Assembly: GCF_000807855.2 (NCBI RefSeq)
Contig: NZ_JRYR02000001.1
Location: 2,655,285-2,719,284, forward strand
DNA length: 64,000 nt
Direction of reading: 5' to 3'
Origin: Flammeovirga pacifica
Lineage (GTDB): Bacteria > Bacteroidota > Bacteroidia > Cytophagales > Flammeovirgaceae
Shown piece by piece: positions 30,723 to 39,587 of this stretch. The position numbers were made by a program, and so were the translations under genes. Within the stretch, counting starts at the first letter, position 1. Every line of letters starts with the position of its first letter. The notes beneath the pieces were generated by a model. It did no database searches and had not been told where the DNA came from. It saw only the letters and a list, made by a program, of their open reading frames with translations.

Positions 30723-32318
30723 TTATTTACGCTTTTTAGCAGGTCCCATAAAATTGGTCGATATCTCGTCAATCATTTGGTCCCCATTCATTATTTGAAG
30801 TTTGATTTCGTTTTTTCTACCATCTAATTCTTGAGGTGGAATTTCAATAAAGAAGGCTCCGTCTAGCTTACTACCTTGCTTCAATTCCATTTTTCCTCCA
30901 GCAATAGTGATCTTACCATCTCTATCAATCAATTTAACCGATAGATCATTATAATCCACACTACTTTTGTTGATAATATTTAATGTATACAAGTTTCGTA
31001 TATCTCCATTATCTGCTTTTTGATATAACATTCCTGGAGCTCTTAAAACCGTAGTTTCAATATCGTTTCTTGTTGTTAAAGCAAAAATTACTGCACATAC
31101 TAAAATAGTTAATACTGCAGTGTATGCTTTTATTCTTGTCGTAAATTTAAATGGTTTTCCTTTTTCAATATCATTTGCTGATGCAAATCGAATCAGTCCT
31201 CTTGGCTTTTCAATTTTGTCCATCACCTCATCACATGCATCAATACAAGCAGTACAGTTAACACACTCTAATTGAGTACCATTTCTGATATCAATACCAG
31301 TAGGACAAACATGAACACATAACTTACAATCTATACAATCACCTTGAGGTTGTTCTTCAGAAGCACTTGCGTTTACGTCTTCTAAAGTCATTTTTCTTAC
31401 CTCTTCTTTAGGTTCTTCTTGCTTTTTAATTTCAGGTAAAGGTGCTGCTGTTGGTCTTTTTGGTTTTACTCTGCTAACTATTGGTTTTACAGCTTCTTTT
31501 TGAGAGCCGCAACCTCCACAACCTCCAGCCGATTTCTTTTGCTTTTTAAGTTTACCTCTTGGCTCGCCTCTTACATGATCGTAAGAAATAACTATAGAGT
31601 CTTTATCTAAGAAAACTCCTTGTAATCTACCATAAGGACAAACTTGCGTACATGCTTGTTCTCTAAATTTGGCAAATACGAAATAAAAGATAGCGGCAAA
31701 ACCTACATGGGCTAAAAATACTGGCCAGTTTTCTGCTGGTTTATGTTTCACCATTTGTATGAGTTCATCTCCACCAATGATGTAACCTAATACCATGTTG
31801 GCAATAGCTAAAGAGAAGACAATAAAAATGGTATGTTTAGAAATTTTCTTAATGTACTTTTCCTTTGTCCAAGGACCATTATCCAATTTTCTTTTCTGAT
31901 TGGCATCTCCTTCAATCCAATATTCAATTCGCCTAAAAATCATTTCCATAAATACAGTTTGAGGACATGTCCACCCACACCATACACGTCCAAACACCAC
32001 CGTAAATAATACGATGAAAATGACGAGAGAAATCATTATTAAAACAAATATGAAAAAATCTTGAGGAACGAAAAGCTGTCCAAAAATGACAAACTTTCTT
32101 TCTAAAATATTCATCATAAAGAAAGGCTGTCCATTAATCTTAAGAAAAGGACCCACAAAAAAGAAAGCTACTAAAATATAGGCTACCCACTTTCTCGCGT
32201 TATAATACCTCCCACTTGGCTTTTTAGGATAGAGCCAAACTCGTTTACCTTGTGCATCCACAGTAGAAATACTATCTCTAAAGGAATCGGGTGATTGGGA
32301 GTGTAAATCTTTTCTCAT
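30723..32318 (-). CDS. ccoG: cbb3 oxidase accessory protein CcoG/FixG (4Fe-4S)
   Basis: A 531-residue membrane protein with about five helices, cluster motifs WCGWTCPQTVF (113-123), CTQVCPYGRLQG (223-234) and a ferredoxin-like pair CIDCKLCVHVCP (328-339) and CVNCTACIDAC (352-362). The C-terminus is a periplasmic beta domain. CcoG is reported to reduce copper for the oxidase. It is longer than the usual ~470 residues because residues about 261-326 carry an extra segment: GGCGGCG, then a basic, proline-rich and acidic linker. The C-terminal Lys-rich end overlaps nothing; ccoH follows directly. Confidence 0.93.
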   Translation of the reverse strand: MRKDLHSQSPDSFRDSISTVDAQGKRVWLYPKKPSGRYYNARKWVAYILVAFFFVGPFLKINGQPFFMMNILERKFVIFGQLFVPQDFFIFVLIMISLVIFIVLFTVVFGRVWCGWTCPQTVFMEMIFRRIEYWIEGDANQKRKLDNGPWTKEKYIKKISKHTIFIVFSLAIANMVLGYIIGGDELIQMVKHKPAENWPVFLAHVGFAAIFYFVFAKFREQACTQVCPYGRLQGVFLDKDSIVISYDHVRGEPRGKLKKQKKSAGGCGGCGSQKEAVKPIVSRVKPKRPTAAPLPEIKKQEEPKEEVRKMTLEDVNASASEEQPQGDCIDCKLCVHVCPTGIDIRNGTQLECVNCTACIDACDEVMDKIEKPRGLIRFASANDIEKGKPFKFTTRIKAYTAVLTILVCAVIFALTTRNDIETTVLRAPGMLYQKADNGDIRNLYTLNIINKSSVDYNDLSVKLIDRDGKITIAGGKMELKQGSKLDGAFFIEIPPQELDGRKNEIKLQIMNGDQMIDEISTNFMGPAKKRK

Positions 32319-32404
32319 GATTAGACTTGCTTATTTATGATGAAGACCTGAAGTATCATCACATTTAATATACTTATATATGATGATATATTGATATTTA
32401 AAAA

Positions 32405-32441
32405 AGAGAAAAAGGGTAATCTAAATAGACTACCCTCTTTT
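32405..32441 (-). terminator. Terminator between ccoP and ccoG
   Basis: Arms AAAGAGGGTA and TACCCTTTTT (minus strand reading) with a 12-nt loop, ending in T. It separates the structural genes ccoSNOQP from the accessory genes, so the latter (from 32318 leftwards) need a separate promoter or read-through. Confidence 0.7.
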
Positions 32442-32454
32442 ATATAATAATGTT

Positions 32455-33336
32455 TTATTCTGCAGCTACTTTTTCACCTTGAGGTGCTTTTCCGTTAGGA
32501 GGGTTAGTACCTTGTAAGCTCAAAATATAACTAGATACTTGTGACATTTGTTGAGGTGTTAACTTTGATTCCCAAGCCAACATACCTTTTTCAGTCACAC
32601 CGTATTTCACTGTTTTGAAAATACTTGCAACATCTCCACCGTGCAACCAGTATTCGTCTGTTAGGTTAGGACCTACACCGCCTTCACCTGCTCCACCGTG
32701 ACACGCTTTACAATTGCCATCAAATACTTTTTTACCAGCTGATAGATCTCCTGCATCTGTAGAAACAGTTACATTCGTTTCATCAATTGAATTGGCCATT
32801 GTTGCCAAGTAAGCTTTTTTAGCAGCTTCTGCTTCTTCCATAGTTTCATGATATTCAGCAATAGAAACTGGCTCAGCATCAGATTCAACCCACCAGTGAT
32901 ATACTCCTAAATAAACAAAACTACTTAAAATACAGATATAGAACATTGCTTTCCACCAAGGCGGAAGATCGTTATCTAATTCCTGGATACCATCATAATT
33001 GTGGTCCATTAAGATATCTTTCTCCAATTCCATTGGTTTAGCTGCTTGCATTTTTTGCCAGAAGAACTGCCACCAACCTGTTTCACCAGATTTTTCGAAT
33101 GCTAATTCTTCTTCAGTCTTAGGCATAGACTGTAAACTTTGTCTTACTACGTAAAGAAGACCTAAAGCTACGATCATTATTGCTACGAAAAGTAATCCTA
33201 AGATTGCGATTAGAATGAACAATAATGTATCGAAGTTATCCACACCATAGATCAATTGATCTGTGGCGGCAAAAGCTGACTGACCTGTAAGTCCCATCAG
33301 TACCAATGCCATTATTTTTTTATTTGCAGATTTCAT
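32455..33336 (-). CDS. ccoP: cbb3-type cytochrome c oxidase subunit III (mono-haem CcoP)
   Basis: A 293-residue subunit with a signal-like N-terminus (MGLTGQSAFA), one helix at 37-62, a soluble linker, the FixP_N segment (DGIQELDNDLPPWWKAMFYICI) with a second helix, and a single cytochrome c domain with CKACH (209-213) and the distal Met in GMLAWES. Proteobacterial CcoP has two haem domains; one is usual in Bacteroidota. It passes electrons to the CcoO part and on to the oxygen-reducing CcoN site. Confidence 0.92.
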   Translation of the reverse strand: MKSANKKIMALVLMGLTGQSAFAATDQLIYGVDNFDTLLFILIAILGLLFVAIMIVALGLLYVVRQSLQSMPKTEEELAFEKSGETGWWQFFWQKMQAAKPMELEKDILMDHNYDGIQELDNDLPPWWKAMFYICILSSFVYLGVYHWWVESDAEPVSIAEYHETMEEAEAAKKAYLATMANSIDETNVTVSTDAGDLSAGKKVFDGNCKACHGGAGEGGVGPNLTDEYWLHGGDVASIFKTVKYGVTEKGMLAWESKLTPQQMSQVSSYILSLQGTNPPNGKAPQGEKVAAE

Positions 33337-33370
33337 AATTCAATATTTTGAAAATCAACACAAGTAAGAG

Positions 33371-33613
33371 TTATTGATTCGTTTGTTTTTTTGTAACAAC
33401 CACTGTATAAAACACCAAAGCCAATACCAGGAAGATCAAAAAGAAAACAATGATGGCAAATCCTAATAGAGTAATTGCCCATTCACTAGCATTCATAGAG
33501 TTTAGCATACTCTGAGTTCCTGATTGAGCAAACGCGCCTGTTGCGTTAAATAAAATCATGCCTAGGATCATCACCATAGACATTACATGTTTCGAAAGTC
33601 TACTTAAATTCAT
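33371..33613 (-). CDS. Small exported membrane protein inside the cbb3 operon
   Basis: ATG 33613 gives an 80-residue product whose start overlaps the ccoQ end by 14 bp. It has a signal-like helix with possible cleavage after ATGAFA, then a second helix (ITLLGFAIIVFFLIFLVLALVFYTVVV) and a short basic end. It lies exactly between ccoQ and ccoP. I recognise no family name; the position suggests an accessory or extra small subunit of the oxidase in this lineage. The frame could begin earlier (33643), within ccoQ, but that adds no useful feature. Confidence 0.6.
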   Translation of the reverse strand: MNLSRLSKHVMSMVMILGMILFNATGAFAQSGTQSMLNSMNASEWAITLLGFAIIVFFLIFLVLALVFYTVVVTKKQTNQ

Positions 33614-33797
33614 TTGTGCTGTTATTTTCGGTGTCGTCATCAAGATCTAAAGGCATACTAGATAGTTCTGCTACATCATCTTTTTTCATACTAAAAGCAT
33701 AAACGCTCCAAGCAACAAAAAAAGTGAAAAAGATAAGTATTCCAATCACTGGAAATATCTCAACATCTTCTATAGATCTTAGTACATCTTTATACAT
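33600..33797 (-). CDS. ccoQ: CcoQ-like small subunit of cbb3 oxidase
   Basis: A 65-residue protein with one membrane helix (FPVIGILIFFTFFVAWSVYAF) and an acidic C-terminal tail (LDLDDDTENNSTNEF), the size and shape of CcoQ/FixQ. It lies between ccoNO and the small membrane protein gene. CcoQ stabilises the complex. Identity rests on size, topology and position. Confidence 0.8.
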   Translation of the reverse strand: MYKDVLRSIEDVEIFPVIGILIFFTFFVAWSVYAFSMKKDDVAELSSMPLDLDDDTENNSTNEFK

Positions 33798-33847
33798 AAC
33801 AAGGGTTGATTTGGAAGGTGACCTTTAAAAGCCACCTTCACTTTAAA

Positions 33848-36010
33848 TTATTTTAATGGTACACTAGAAGCTTTACCTGCATCAATACCTAATCTTTGTA
33901 GGTAAGCAATTAGTGCTACGATTTCTTTTCTAGGTTCAGTTTCAGAACCGTCATTCAATAAGCTTTCAGTGATTTCATCTGCTTGCTTATCTAAGTCTGC
34001 TACTGCTTTGTCCTCATAACCTTCTTCGTATGGAACACCCAAGTTTCTCATTAGAGCAATTTGAGCTGGAACATCATCTACTGAGATGTCATCGTCCAAT
34101 AACCAAGGATATGATGGCATGATAGAACCTGGAGACATAGATCCTGGATCTAACATGTGGTTGTAGTGCCATGAATCTGGGTACTTACCACCAACTCTTG
34201 CTAAATCTGGACCAGTACGTTTCGATCCCCATTGGAATGGATGATCATAAACGAACTCGCCAGACTTAGAATAATCGCCATAACGCTCCGTTTCAGAACG
34301 GAATGGACGAATCATTTGAGAGTGACATAGGTAACATCCTTCACGGATATAAATATCACGCCCTTTCAATTCTAATGGAGTATAAGGTTGAACAGTAGAG
34401 ATCGTTGGTGTATTTGACTTCACAAAATACGTAGGTAAGAATTCTACCAAACCACCAATAGAGATAGCAATTAACGAGAAGATCGTCATTTGGATAGGAC
34501 GAGCCTCAATCCATTCGTGCCATCTTTTTATCTTATGACCACCTTGTAATGCTGGAGCTGATGCTTCTTCTTCTTTCAATAAAGAACCTGAAGCGGCTGT
34601 CATATAGTAGTTATATACTGCTACTAAAGCACCAATAACATACAATAAACCACCAAAAGCTCTTAGCTCATACATGTGGATAATTTGAGTAACTGTTTCT
34701 AAGAAGTTAGGATACTTCAAGAAGCCTTCTGGAGTAAAGTCTTTCCACATTAATGATTGTGTAAGACCTGCCCAGTACATTGGAATCACATAAAATACAA
34801 TACCTAATGTACCTAACCAGAAGTGAACATTCGCCAGTTTAAGCGAGTGTAATTTTGTTCTATACATTTTCGGGAACAACCAGTATAACATACCGAATGT
34901 TAAGAAACCGTTCCATCCTAATGCACCAACGTGAACGTGGGCAATAGTCCAGTCTGTATAGTGAGTAATTGCGTTTACGTTTTTGAAAGATAACATTGGT
35001 CCTTCAAATGTAGCCATACCGTAAGCAGTAAGTGCTACTACCATAAACTTCAATACAGGTTCTGTACGCACTTTGTCCCAAACACCTCTAAGTGTTAAAA
35101 GACCGTTTAACATACCACCCCAAGATGGAGCAATCAACATCACTGAGAATACTGTACCTAAAGATTGAGCCCAATCTGGTAATGAAGTATATAACAAGTG
35201 GTGAGGACCTGCCCAAATGTAGATAAAGATTAATGACCAGAAGTGAATAATCGATAATCTATATGAGTATACCGGACGATTCGCTGCCTTAGGAACGAAG
35301 TAGTACATTAAACCTAAGTAAGGAGTAGTTAAGAAGAATGCTACTGCATTATGACCATACCACCACTGTACTAAAGCATCTTGTACACCTGCAAACACAG
35401 AGTAAGAGTTGAATAACGATAAAGGTAAAGCTAAAGAGTTTACAATATGAAGTACCGCTACTGTCACGAAAGTGGCAATGTAGAACCAAATGGCTACATA
35501 TAAGTGGCGTTCACGACGTTTAATCATCGTCATGATCATATTTAAACCAAATACTACCCAAATTACTGCGATTGCAATATCAATTGGCCATTCTAATTCT
35601 GCATACTCTTTACCTTGAGTGAAGCCCAATGGTAAAGTAATTAATGCTGATAGGATAATTAATTGCCATCCCCAGAAATGGATTTTACCAAGTAGATCAC
35701 TAAACATTCTTGCTTTAAGTAATCGTGGTAAAGAGTAGTAAATACCTGCGAACATACCGTTACCCACGAAAGCGAAGATAACTGCGTTTGTATGAAGAGG
35801 TCTAAGTCTACCAAAAGTTAACCAGGCTTGTTCGCCTATATTAAAGATAGGGTTTGCGAGTTGTAATGCTACTAAAAGTCCCACTACCATACCGGCTACC
35901 CCCCAAAACATGGTCGCGATTGCGAAGTTTTTTACAATCACGTTATCGTACGAGAAATGCTCAAGATTGCTCGTCGTCTCCGGTTTGTGTTGCTGTTCTT
36001 TGTCGATCAT
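33848..36010 (-). CDS. ccoNO: Fused cbb3 oxidase subunits I and II (CcoN-CcoO)
   Basis: A 720-residue fusion. Residues 20-480 are the haem-copper subunit CcoN, with twelve or so helices and metal-ligand His in LRPLHTNAVIFAFVGNG, WYGHNAVAFFLTTPYLG, PHHLLYTSLP and DWTIAHVHVGALGWNG. Residues 500-720 are the mono-haem CcoO, with a membrane helix, CYLCHSQMIRPF (haem c) and GPDLARVGGKYPDSWHYNHM. Fusion of these two is common in Bacteroidota. It reduces oxygen with high affinity at the inner membrane. Its start overlaps ccoS by 50 bp. Confidence 0.95.
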   Translation of the reverse strand: MIDKEQQHKPETTSNLEHFSYDNVIVKNFAIATMFWGVAGMVVGLLVALQLANPIFNIGEQAWLTFGRLRPLHTNAVIFAFVGNGMFAGIYYSLPRLLKARMFSDLLGKIHFWGWQLIILSALITLPLGFTQGKEYAELEWPIDIAIAVIWVVFGLNMIMTMIKRRERHLYVAIWFYIATFVTVAVLHIVNSLALPLSLFNSYSVFAGVQDALVQWWYGHNAVAFFLTTPYLGLMYYFVPKAANRPVYSYRLSIIHFWSLIFIYIWAGPHHLLYTSLPDWAQSLGTVFSVMLIAPSWGGMLNGLLTLRGVWDKVRTEPVLKFMVVALTAYGMATFEGPMLSFKNVNAITHYTDWTIAHVHVGALGWNGFLTFGMLYWLFPKMYRTKLHSLKLANVHFWLGTLGIVFYVIPMYWAGLTQSLMWKDFTPEGFLKYPNFLETVTQIIHMYELRAFGGLLYVIGALVAVYNYYMTAASGSLLKEEEASAPALQGGHKIKRWHEWIEARPIQMTIFSLIAISIGGLVEFLPTYFVKSNTPTISTVQPYTPLELKGRDIYIREGCYLCHSQMIRPFRSETERYGDYSKSGEFVYDHPFQWGSKRTGPDLARVGGKYPDSWHYNHMLDPGSMSPGSIMPSYPWLLDDDISVDDVPAQIALMRNLGVPYEEGYEDKAVADLDKQADEITESLLNDGSETEPRKEIVALIAYLQRLGIDAGKASSVPLK

Positions 36011-36146
36011 CGTCTTCGAATAATATTCGGATGCTTGGAGTGTATGTATCTTCGTATTGATTGGACTTTACAGACCAGATAAACACGCCAAGAAAAACTA
36101 AAGCGACTACCAGACTAATTCCTATCAACACTATGATTGCACTCAT
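35961..36146 (-). CDS. ccoS: cbb3 oxidase assembly protein CcoS
   Basis: A 61-residue protein starting at ATG 36146 (MSAIIVLIGISLVVALVFLG); the frame extends upstream by 16 codons without family support. One membrane helix, then WSVKSNQYEDTYTPSIRILFEDD, which is the CcoS pattern. CcoS helps insert haem and copper. Its partner, the copper P-ATPase CcoI, often encoded just before it, is not in this window. Confidence 0.88.
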   Translation of the reverse strand: MSAIIVLIGISLVVALVFLGVFIWSVKSNQYEDTYTPSIRILFEDDDRQRTATQTGDDEQS

Positions 36147-36245
36147 GGATATATAAAATGTATAAAATAAAAGAGTTTCTATATTACAACGCAAAGATAA
36201 TTGTCATATTGACGGGTGTAACATGACGTAGGTCAATACTTTTTA

Positions 36246-36259
36246 TTGACTTTCGTCAT
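36246..36259. promoter_or_regulatory. CRP/FNR-type operator upstream of ccoS
   Basis: TTGAC-TTTC-GTCAT is an imperfect palindrome close to the FNR consensus TTGAT-N4-ATCAA. It lies 100 bp upstream of the ccoS start in the gap shared with the divergent EEP gene. A second TTGAC...GTCAA pair, spaced wider, lies near 36209-36236. Oxygen control of cbb3 genes by FNR-type proteins is well known elsewhere; here it is inference. Confidence 0.4.
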
Positions 36260-36420
36260 CACTTTTAATTGTGTTCATTTAAAGATGGGTACATTCTAAA
36301 CAAAGTGAATTACATTCACCCTATATATCATTTAACTTATACGTTCCGTATCATAAAGCTAAAAATTTACATTAATTAAAAAAGTGATTAATCGCATCTT
36401 TAGGTTTTTTATCTTTGTAT

Positions 36421-37485
36421 ATGATTAGATTTTTTGGAATAACACTAATTACACTCACAATAGTTGGACTTTTACCATCAAACATCCTTCCTATTGCCTT
36501 CTTAATATCTCTAGGTACACCTATCTATTTGATATTACTTTTTGTGCTCATTTTGGTTGAAATCATTCAACAAAAAAAGCATTTTAAGAGGTTTCTTCTA
36601 TTGTATATAACTGTTATTATCTGTAAATCAGATTGTTCTTTAGTACCTAATATTGACTTAAATAAAGATAAGGATCTATCTGTGGTGAGTTATAATGTTT
36701 CTGTTTTTAATGTGTATGCCTATCTAAATCACGATTTTAAAGAATCAAAAGAGTTAATTAATTGGCTTCGTAATGACACTACGGATATTTACTGCTTTCA
36801 AGAATATTATAATTGTGATACATTATTAGAAAAATCAAACCCCAATCAACTATTTAGGGTTGATCACATGATCCTAAACGATAAAAAATATCATCTCTAT
36901 GCTCCTCCTTTTTTAACAAATCACATTAAAGCTACATTTGGGTTAGCCATAGTTTCAAAATACCCAATTATCGATAAAGGATACATCAAGTTTAGCAAAA
37001 ATAAAGGCGATACGAACGGTATAATTTGGGCTGATGTGGTGAATCAAAAAAATGACACACTAAGAATTGTTAATTTCCATTTACAATCACTAGCCATCGA
37101 TAACGGAAATAAGACCAATTTACCCTTTATAGAAAAAGGAATGAATATCGTTAAAAAAGTATATCATTCGTCACTAAAAAGAGAAGAGCAAGTAGCTGCC
37201 ATAAATCAATTAATAAAACAGACTAAATACCCCTATATTTTATGTGGAGACGCCAATACTTTACCTTATAGTAATGCCTATTTCAACTTAAAAAAGAAGG
37301 CTAAAGACACTCATTACAGTAGTAATTGGGGATGGTCTTTTACTCACAGAGATTTCCCTTTAAGGATTGATTACACATTATTTCAAGATAAAGCACTTGA
37401 GAACACAGGGTATGAAGTTCTTCAAAACGTTGATTATTCTGATCATTTACCTATTAAAAATTACTTTCGTTGGAAAACTAAATAG
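36421..37485 (+). CDS. Endonuclease/exonuclease/phosphatase family membrane-anchored protein
   Basis: A 354-residue protein with two hydrophobic helices near the N-terminus (about 5-25 and 30-55, then basic KKHFKRFLLLY) and an EEP catalytic domain from about residue 75: LSVVSYNVSVFN, IYCFQEYY (catalytic Glu), LRIVNFHLQS, YILCGDANTLP and DYSDHLPIKN (catalytic Asp-His). This metal-dependent family cleaves phosphodiesters in nucleic acids or lipids; the substrate cannot be told. ATG 36421 is used. A -7 element TATCTTTG (36410-36417) is only 3 bp upstream, so the mRNA may be leaderless. Confidence 0.85.
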   Translation: MIRFFGITLITLTIVGLLPSNILPIAFLISLGTPIYLILLFVLILVEIIQQKKHFKRFLLLYITVIICKSDCSLVPNIDLNKDKDLSVVSYNVSVFNVYAYLNHDFKESKELINWLRNDTTDIYCFQEYYNCDTLLEKSNPNQLFRVDHMILNDKKYHLYAPPFLTNHIKATFGLAIVSKYPIIDKGYIKFSKNKGDTNGIIWADVVNQKNDTLRIVNFHLQSLAIDNGNKTNLPFIEKGMNIVKKVYHSSLKREEQVAAINQLIKQTKYPYILCGDANTLPYSNAYFNLKKKAKDTHYSSNWGWSFTHRDFPLRIDYTLFQDKALENTGYEVLQNVDYSDHLPIKNYFRWKTK

Positions 37486-37568
37486 AATATTATCTCTTTT
37501 TATTGAACTCTTACTCCCTATCTTTTACATTTACGGTCACATATATTTTACCATAAATAAGATTCGAA

Positions 37569-39215
37569 ATGAAAAAAACATTCCTGATAGCAGGTTTGGC
37601 AATGGGGGCATCGCTATTTAGCAGTTGTACTCAAGAACAAAAGAAAGAAGAGAAGAAAGTAGTTACTGTACCTAAAGTAGCTCATTTAGTCGATTATACT
37701 GATTTCACTTTAACTTCTGATATTAAACATCTTAATAAGAATCAAAGAATAATGATTGAAAAGATGATCGAAGTGAGTAAGATTATGGACAACCTATTCT
37801 GGAAACAGGCCTACGGTGATAAAGATTCGTTTATATCTTCACTTCCATCAGATGAATTAAAAAGATACGCTGCCGTTAACTATGGTCCTTGGGACAGACT
37901 CCAAGACAACAAACCATTTATTGATGGTATCGCAGAAAAACCAAAAGGAGCTAATTTCTACCCTCAAGACATGAGTAAAGAGGAGTTTGAAGCTTTAGCA
38001 AATCAAGATAAAAATAGCTTATATACTATTATCAGAAGAGATGTAAGAGGAGAACTTAAAGTGATACCTTACTCTACTGAATACAGAATTGAGTTAGAAA
38101 AAGCATCCAACTTATTAATGGAATGCTCTGACCTAGCCAAAGATCCTGGCTTAAAGAAATACCTTAAATTAAGAGCGAACGCTTTCCTATCTAACGATTA
38201 CTTTGCTTCCGATTTAGCATGGATGGATATGAAAGAAAACCCCATTGATTTTGTGGTAGGTCCAATCGAAAATTACGAAGATAAACTTTTTGGATATAAA
38301 ACTTCTTTCGAAGCTTATGTATTAATTAAAGATATGGAGTGGTCTAAAAAATTGGCCAAATTCGCATCTTTCTTACCAGAACTTCAAAAAGGATTACCTT
38401 GCGATAGAAAATACAAAACAGAAACACCTGGTACAGATTCTCAATTAAACGCTTACGACGTTGTTTATTATGCGGGTGATTGTAATGCTGGTTCAAAAAC
38501 AATTGCGATCAACCTTCCTAATGACGAGAGAGTACAAGAACAAAAAGGGTCTAGAAGATTACAATTAAAAAATGCAATGCGTGCTAAGTATGAAAAAATC
38601 TTAGTACCTATCTCAGAAGTATTGATTGATCCTTCTCAAAGAAAACATATTACTTTCGATGCCTTTTTTGCCAATACGATGTTCCACGAAGTAGCACATG
38701 GTTTAGGTATTAAAGAGACGATTACAGGAAAAGGTACTGTAAGAAAATCTTTGAAAGAACATGCTTCTGCACTTGAAGAAGGTAAAGCTGATATCTTAGG
38801 TTTATACATGGTTTCTCAATTGCATAAAAAAGGAGAAATTGATGGAGACATGAAAGATTATTACACTACATTCTTGGCCGGTATTTTCCGTTCTGTAAGA
38901 TTTGGTGCTGCTTCTGCACATGGTGTAGCTAATATGATTCGTTTTAATTTCTTCAAATCATATGGTGCTTTTGAATACGATAACGCTTCTGGCTACTATA
39001 AAGTCAATTATCCTAAAATGGAAGAGGCTATGAATGCTCTTTCTGCTAAGATTTTACAATTACAAGGTGATGGCGATTACAATGGTGTTTCTGAATTAGT
39101 GAAAACACATGGTAAAATCACTTTAGACTTACAAAAAGATCTTGATAAGATTGATGATGCTAACATCCCAACAGATGTTATCTTTAACCAAGGTATTAAA
39201 GAATTAGGTTTATAG
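37569..39215 (+). CDS. M49-like zinc metallopeptidase lipoprotein
   Basis: A 548-residue lipoprotein (MKKTFLIAGLAMGASLFSSC, Cys20). The zinc motif is HEVAH at 373-377 in FHEVAHGLG, followed some 40 residues later by EEGKADILGLYM, which provides the third ligand in M49 enzymes (dipeptidyl-peptidase III and the related NUDT3-like group). Classical DPP III has a longer HEXXGH motif; the HEXXH form seen here belongs to the divergent branch. It would remove dipeptides from peptides in the periplasm or at the surface. It stands alone with a terminator at 39248-39284. Confidence 0.75.
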   Translation: MKKTFLIAGLAMGASLFSSCTQEQKKEEKKVVTVPKVAHLVDYTDFTLTSDIKHLNKNQRIMIEKMIEVSKIMDNLFWKQAYGDKDSFISSLPSDELKRYAAVNYGPWDRLQDNKPFIDGIAEKPKGANFYPQDMSKEEFEALANQDKNSLYTIIRRDVRGELKVIPYSTEYRIELEKASNLLMECSDLAKDPGLKKYLKLRANAFLSNDYFASDLAWMDMKENPIDFVVGPIENYEDKLFGYKTSFEAYVLIKDMEWSKKLAKFASFLPELQKGLPCDRKYKTETPGTDSQLNAYDVVYYAGDCNAGSKTIAINLPNDERVQEQKGSRRLQLKNAMRAKYEKILVPISEVLIDPSQRKHITFDAFFANTMFHEVAHGLGIKETITGKGTVRKSLKEHASALEEGKADILGLYMVSQLHKKGEIDGDMKDYYTTFLAGIFRSVRFGAASAHGVANMIRFNFFKSYGAFEYDNASGYYKVNYPKMEEAMNALSAKILQLQGDGDYNGVSELVKTHGKITLDLQKDLDKIDDANIPTDVIFNQGIKELGL

Positions 39216-39247
39216 GCAAAGCTTAAAAAAAAGTTTATTTATACTAT

Positions 39248-39284
39248 AAAATAAGGTGATGTTACAACATCGCCTTATTTTTTT
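39248..39284 (+). terminator. Terminator of the M49-like peptidase gene
   Basis: Arms AAATAAGGTGATGT and ACATCGCCTTATTT (one G-U or mismatch) with a short loop, followed by TTTTTT. Confidence 0.8.
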
Positions 39285-39386
39285 CAAGCTCATTATGAAT
39301 AGCTTAATGTGACTCAGTTTTTTTTTATATGAACCAATTTGCATTAAAAAGTTCTACCTATTAATATTGCAACGTCTTAAAGACAC

Positions 39387-39459
39387 ACGGGCATAGCTCA
39401 GCTGGTAGAGTTACGGTCTCCAAAACCGCAGGTCGTGGGTTCGAATCCTACTGCCCGTG
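39387..39459 (+). tRNA. tRNA-Trp (anticodon CCA)
   Basis: A 73-nt cloverleaf: acceptor ACGGGCA / TGCCCGT, D arm GCTC-AGCTGGTA-GAGT, anticodon loop CTCCAAA giving CCA, and T arm containing GGTTCGAATCC. Discriminator G, as in bacterial tRNA-Trp; CCA tail not encoded. A terminator AACCGCAAAA / TTTTGCGGTT with a long T-run follows directly (39462-39498). Confidence 0.95.
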
Positions 39460-39461
39460 CT

Positions 39462-39498
39462 AACCGCAAAATCTTAACAGGTTTTGCGGTTTTTTTTA
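39462..39498 (+). terminator. Terminator of tRNA-Trp
   Basis: Perfect 10-bp arms AACCGCAAAA and TTTTGCGGTT with a 10-nt loop, followed by eight T. Confidence 0.85.
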
Positions 39499-39587
39499 TC
39501 AAAATCTTAAATTGATAGTTAAAGAACTACCTTGCCTTTCCCTAAGGCTAAAAACGTTCTTAATCATTCACATCAAACCTTAGTTCA

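Noticed and set aside
35854-36060. Plus-strand frame opposite ccoNO/ccoS
   Set aside because: Antisense shadow of two well-supported genes.
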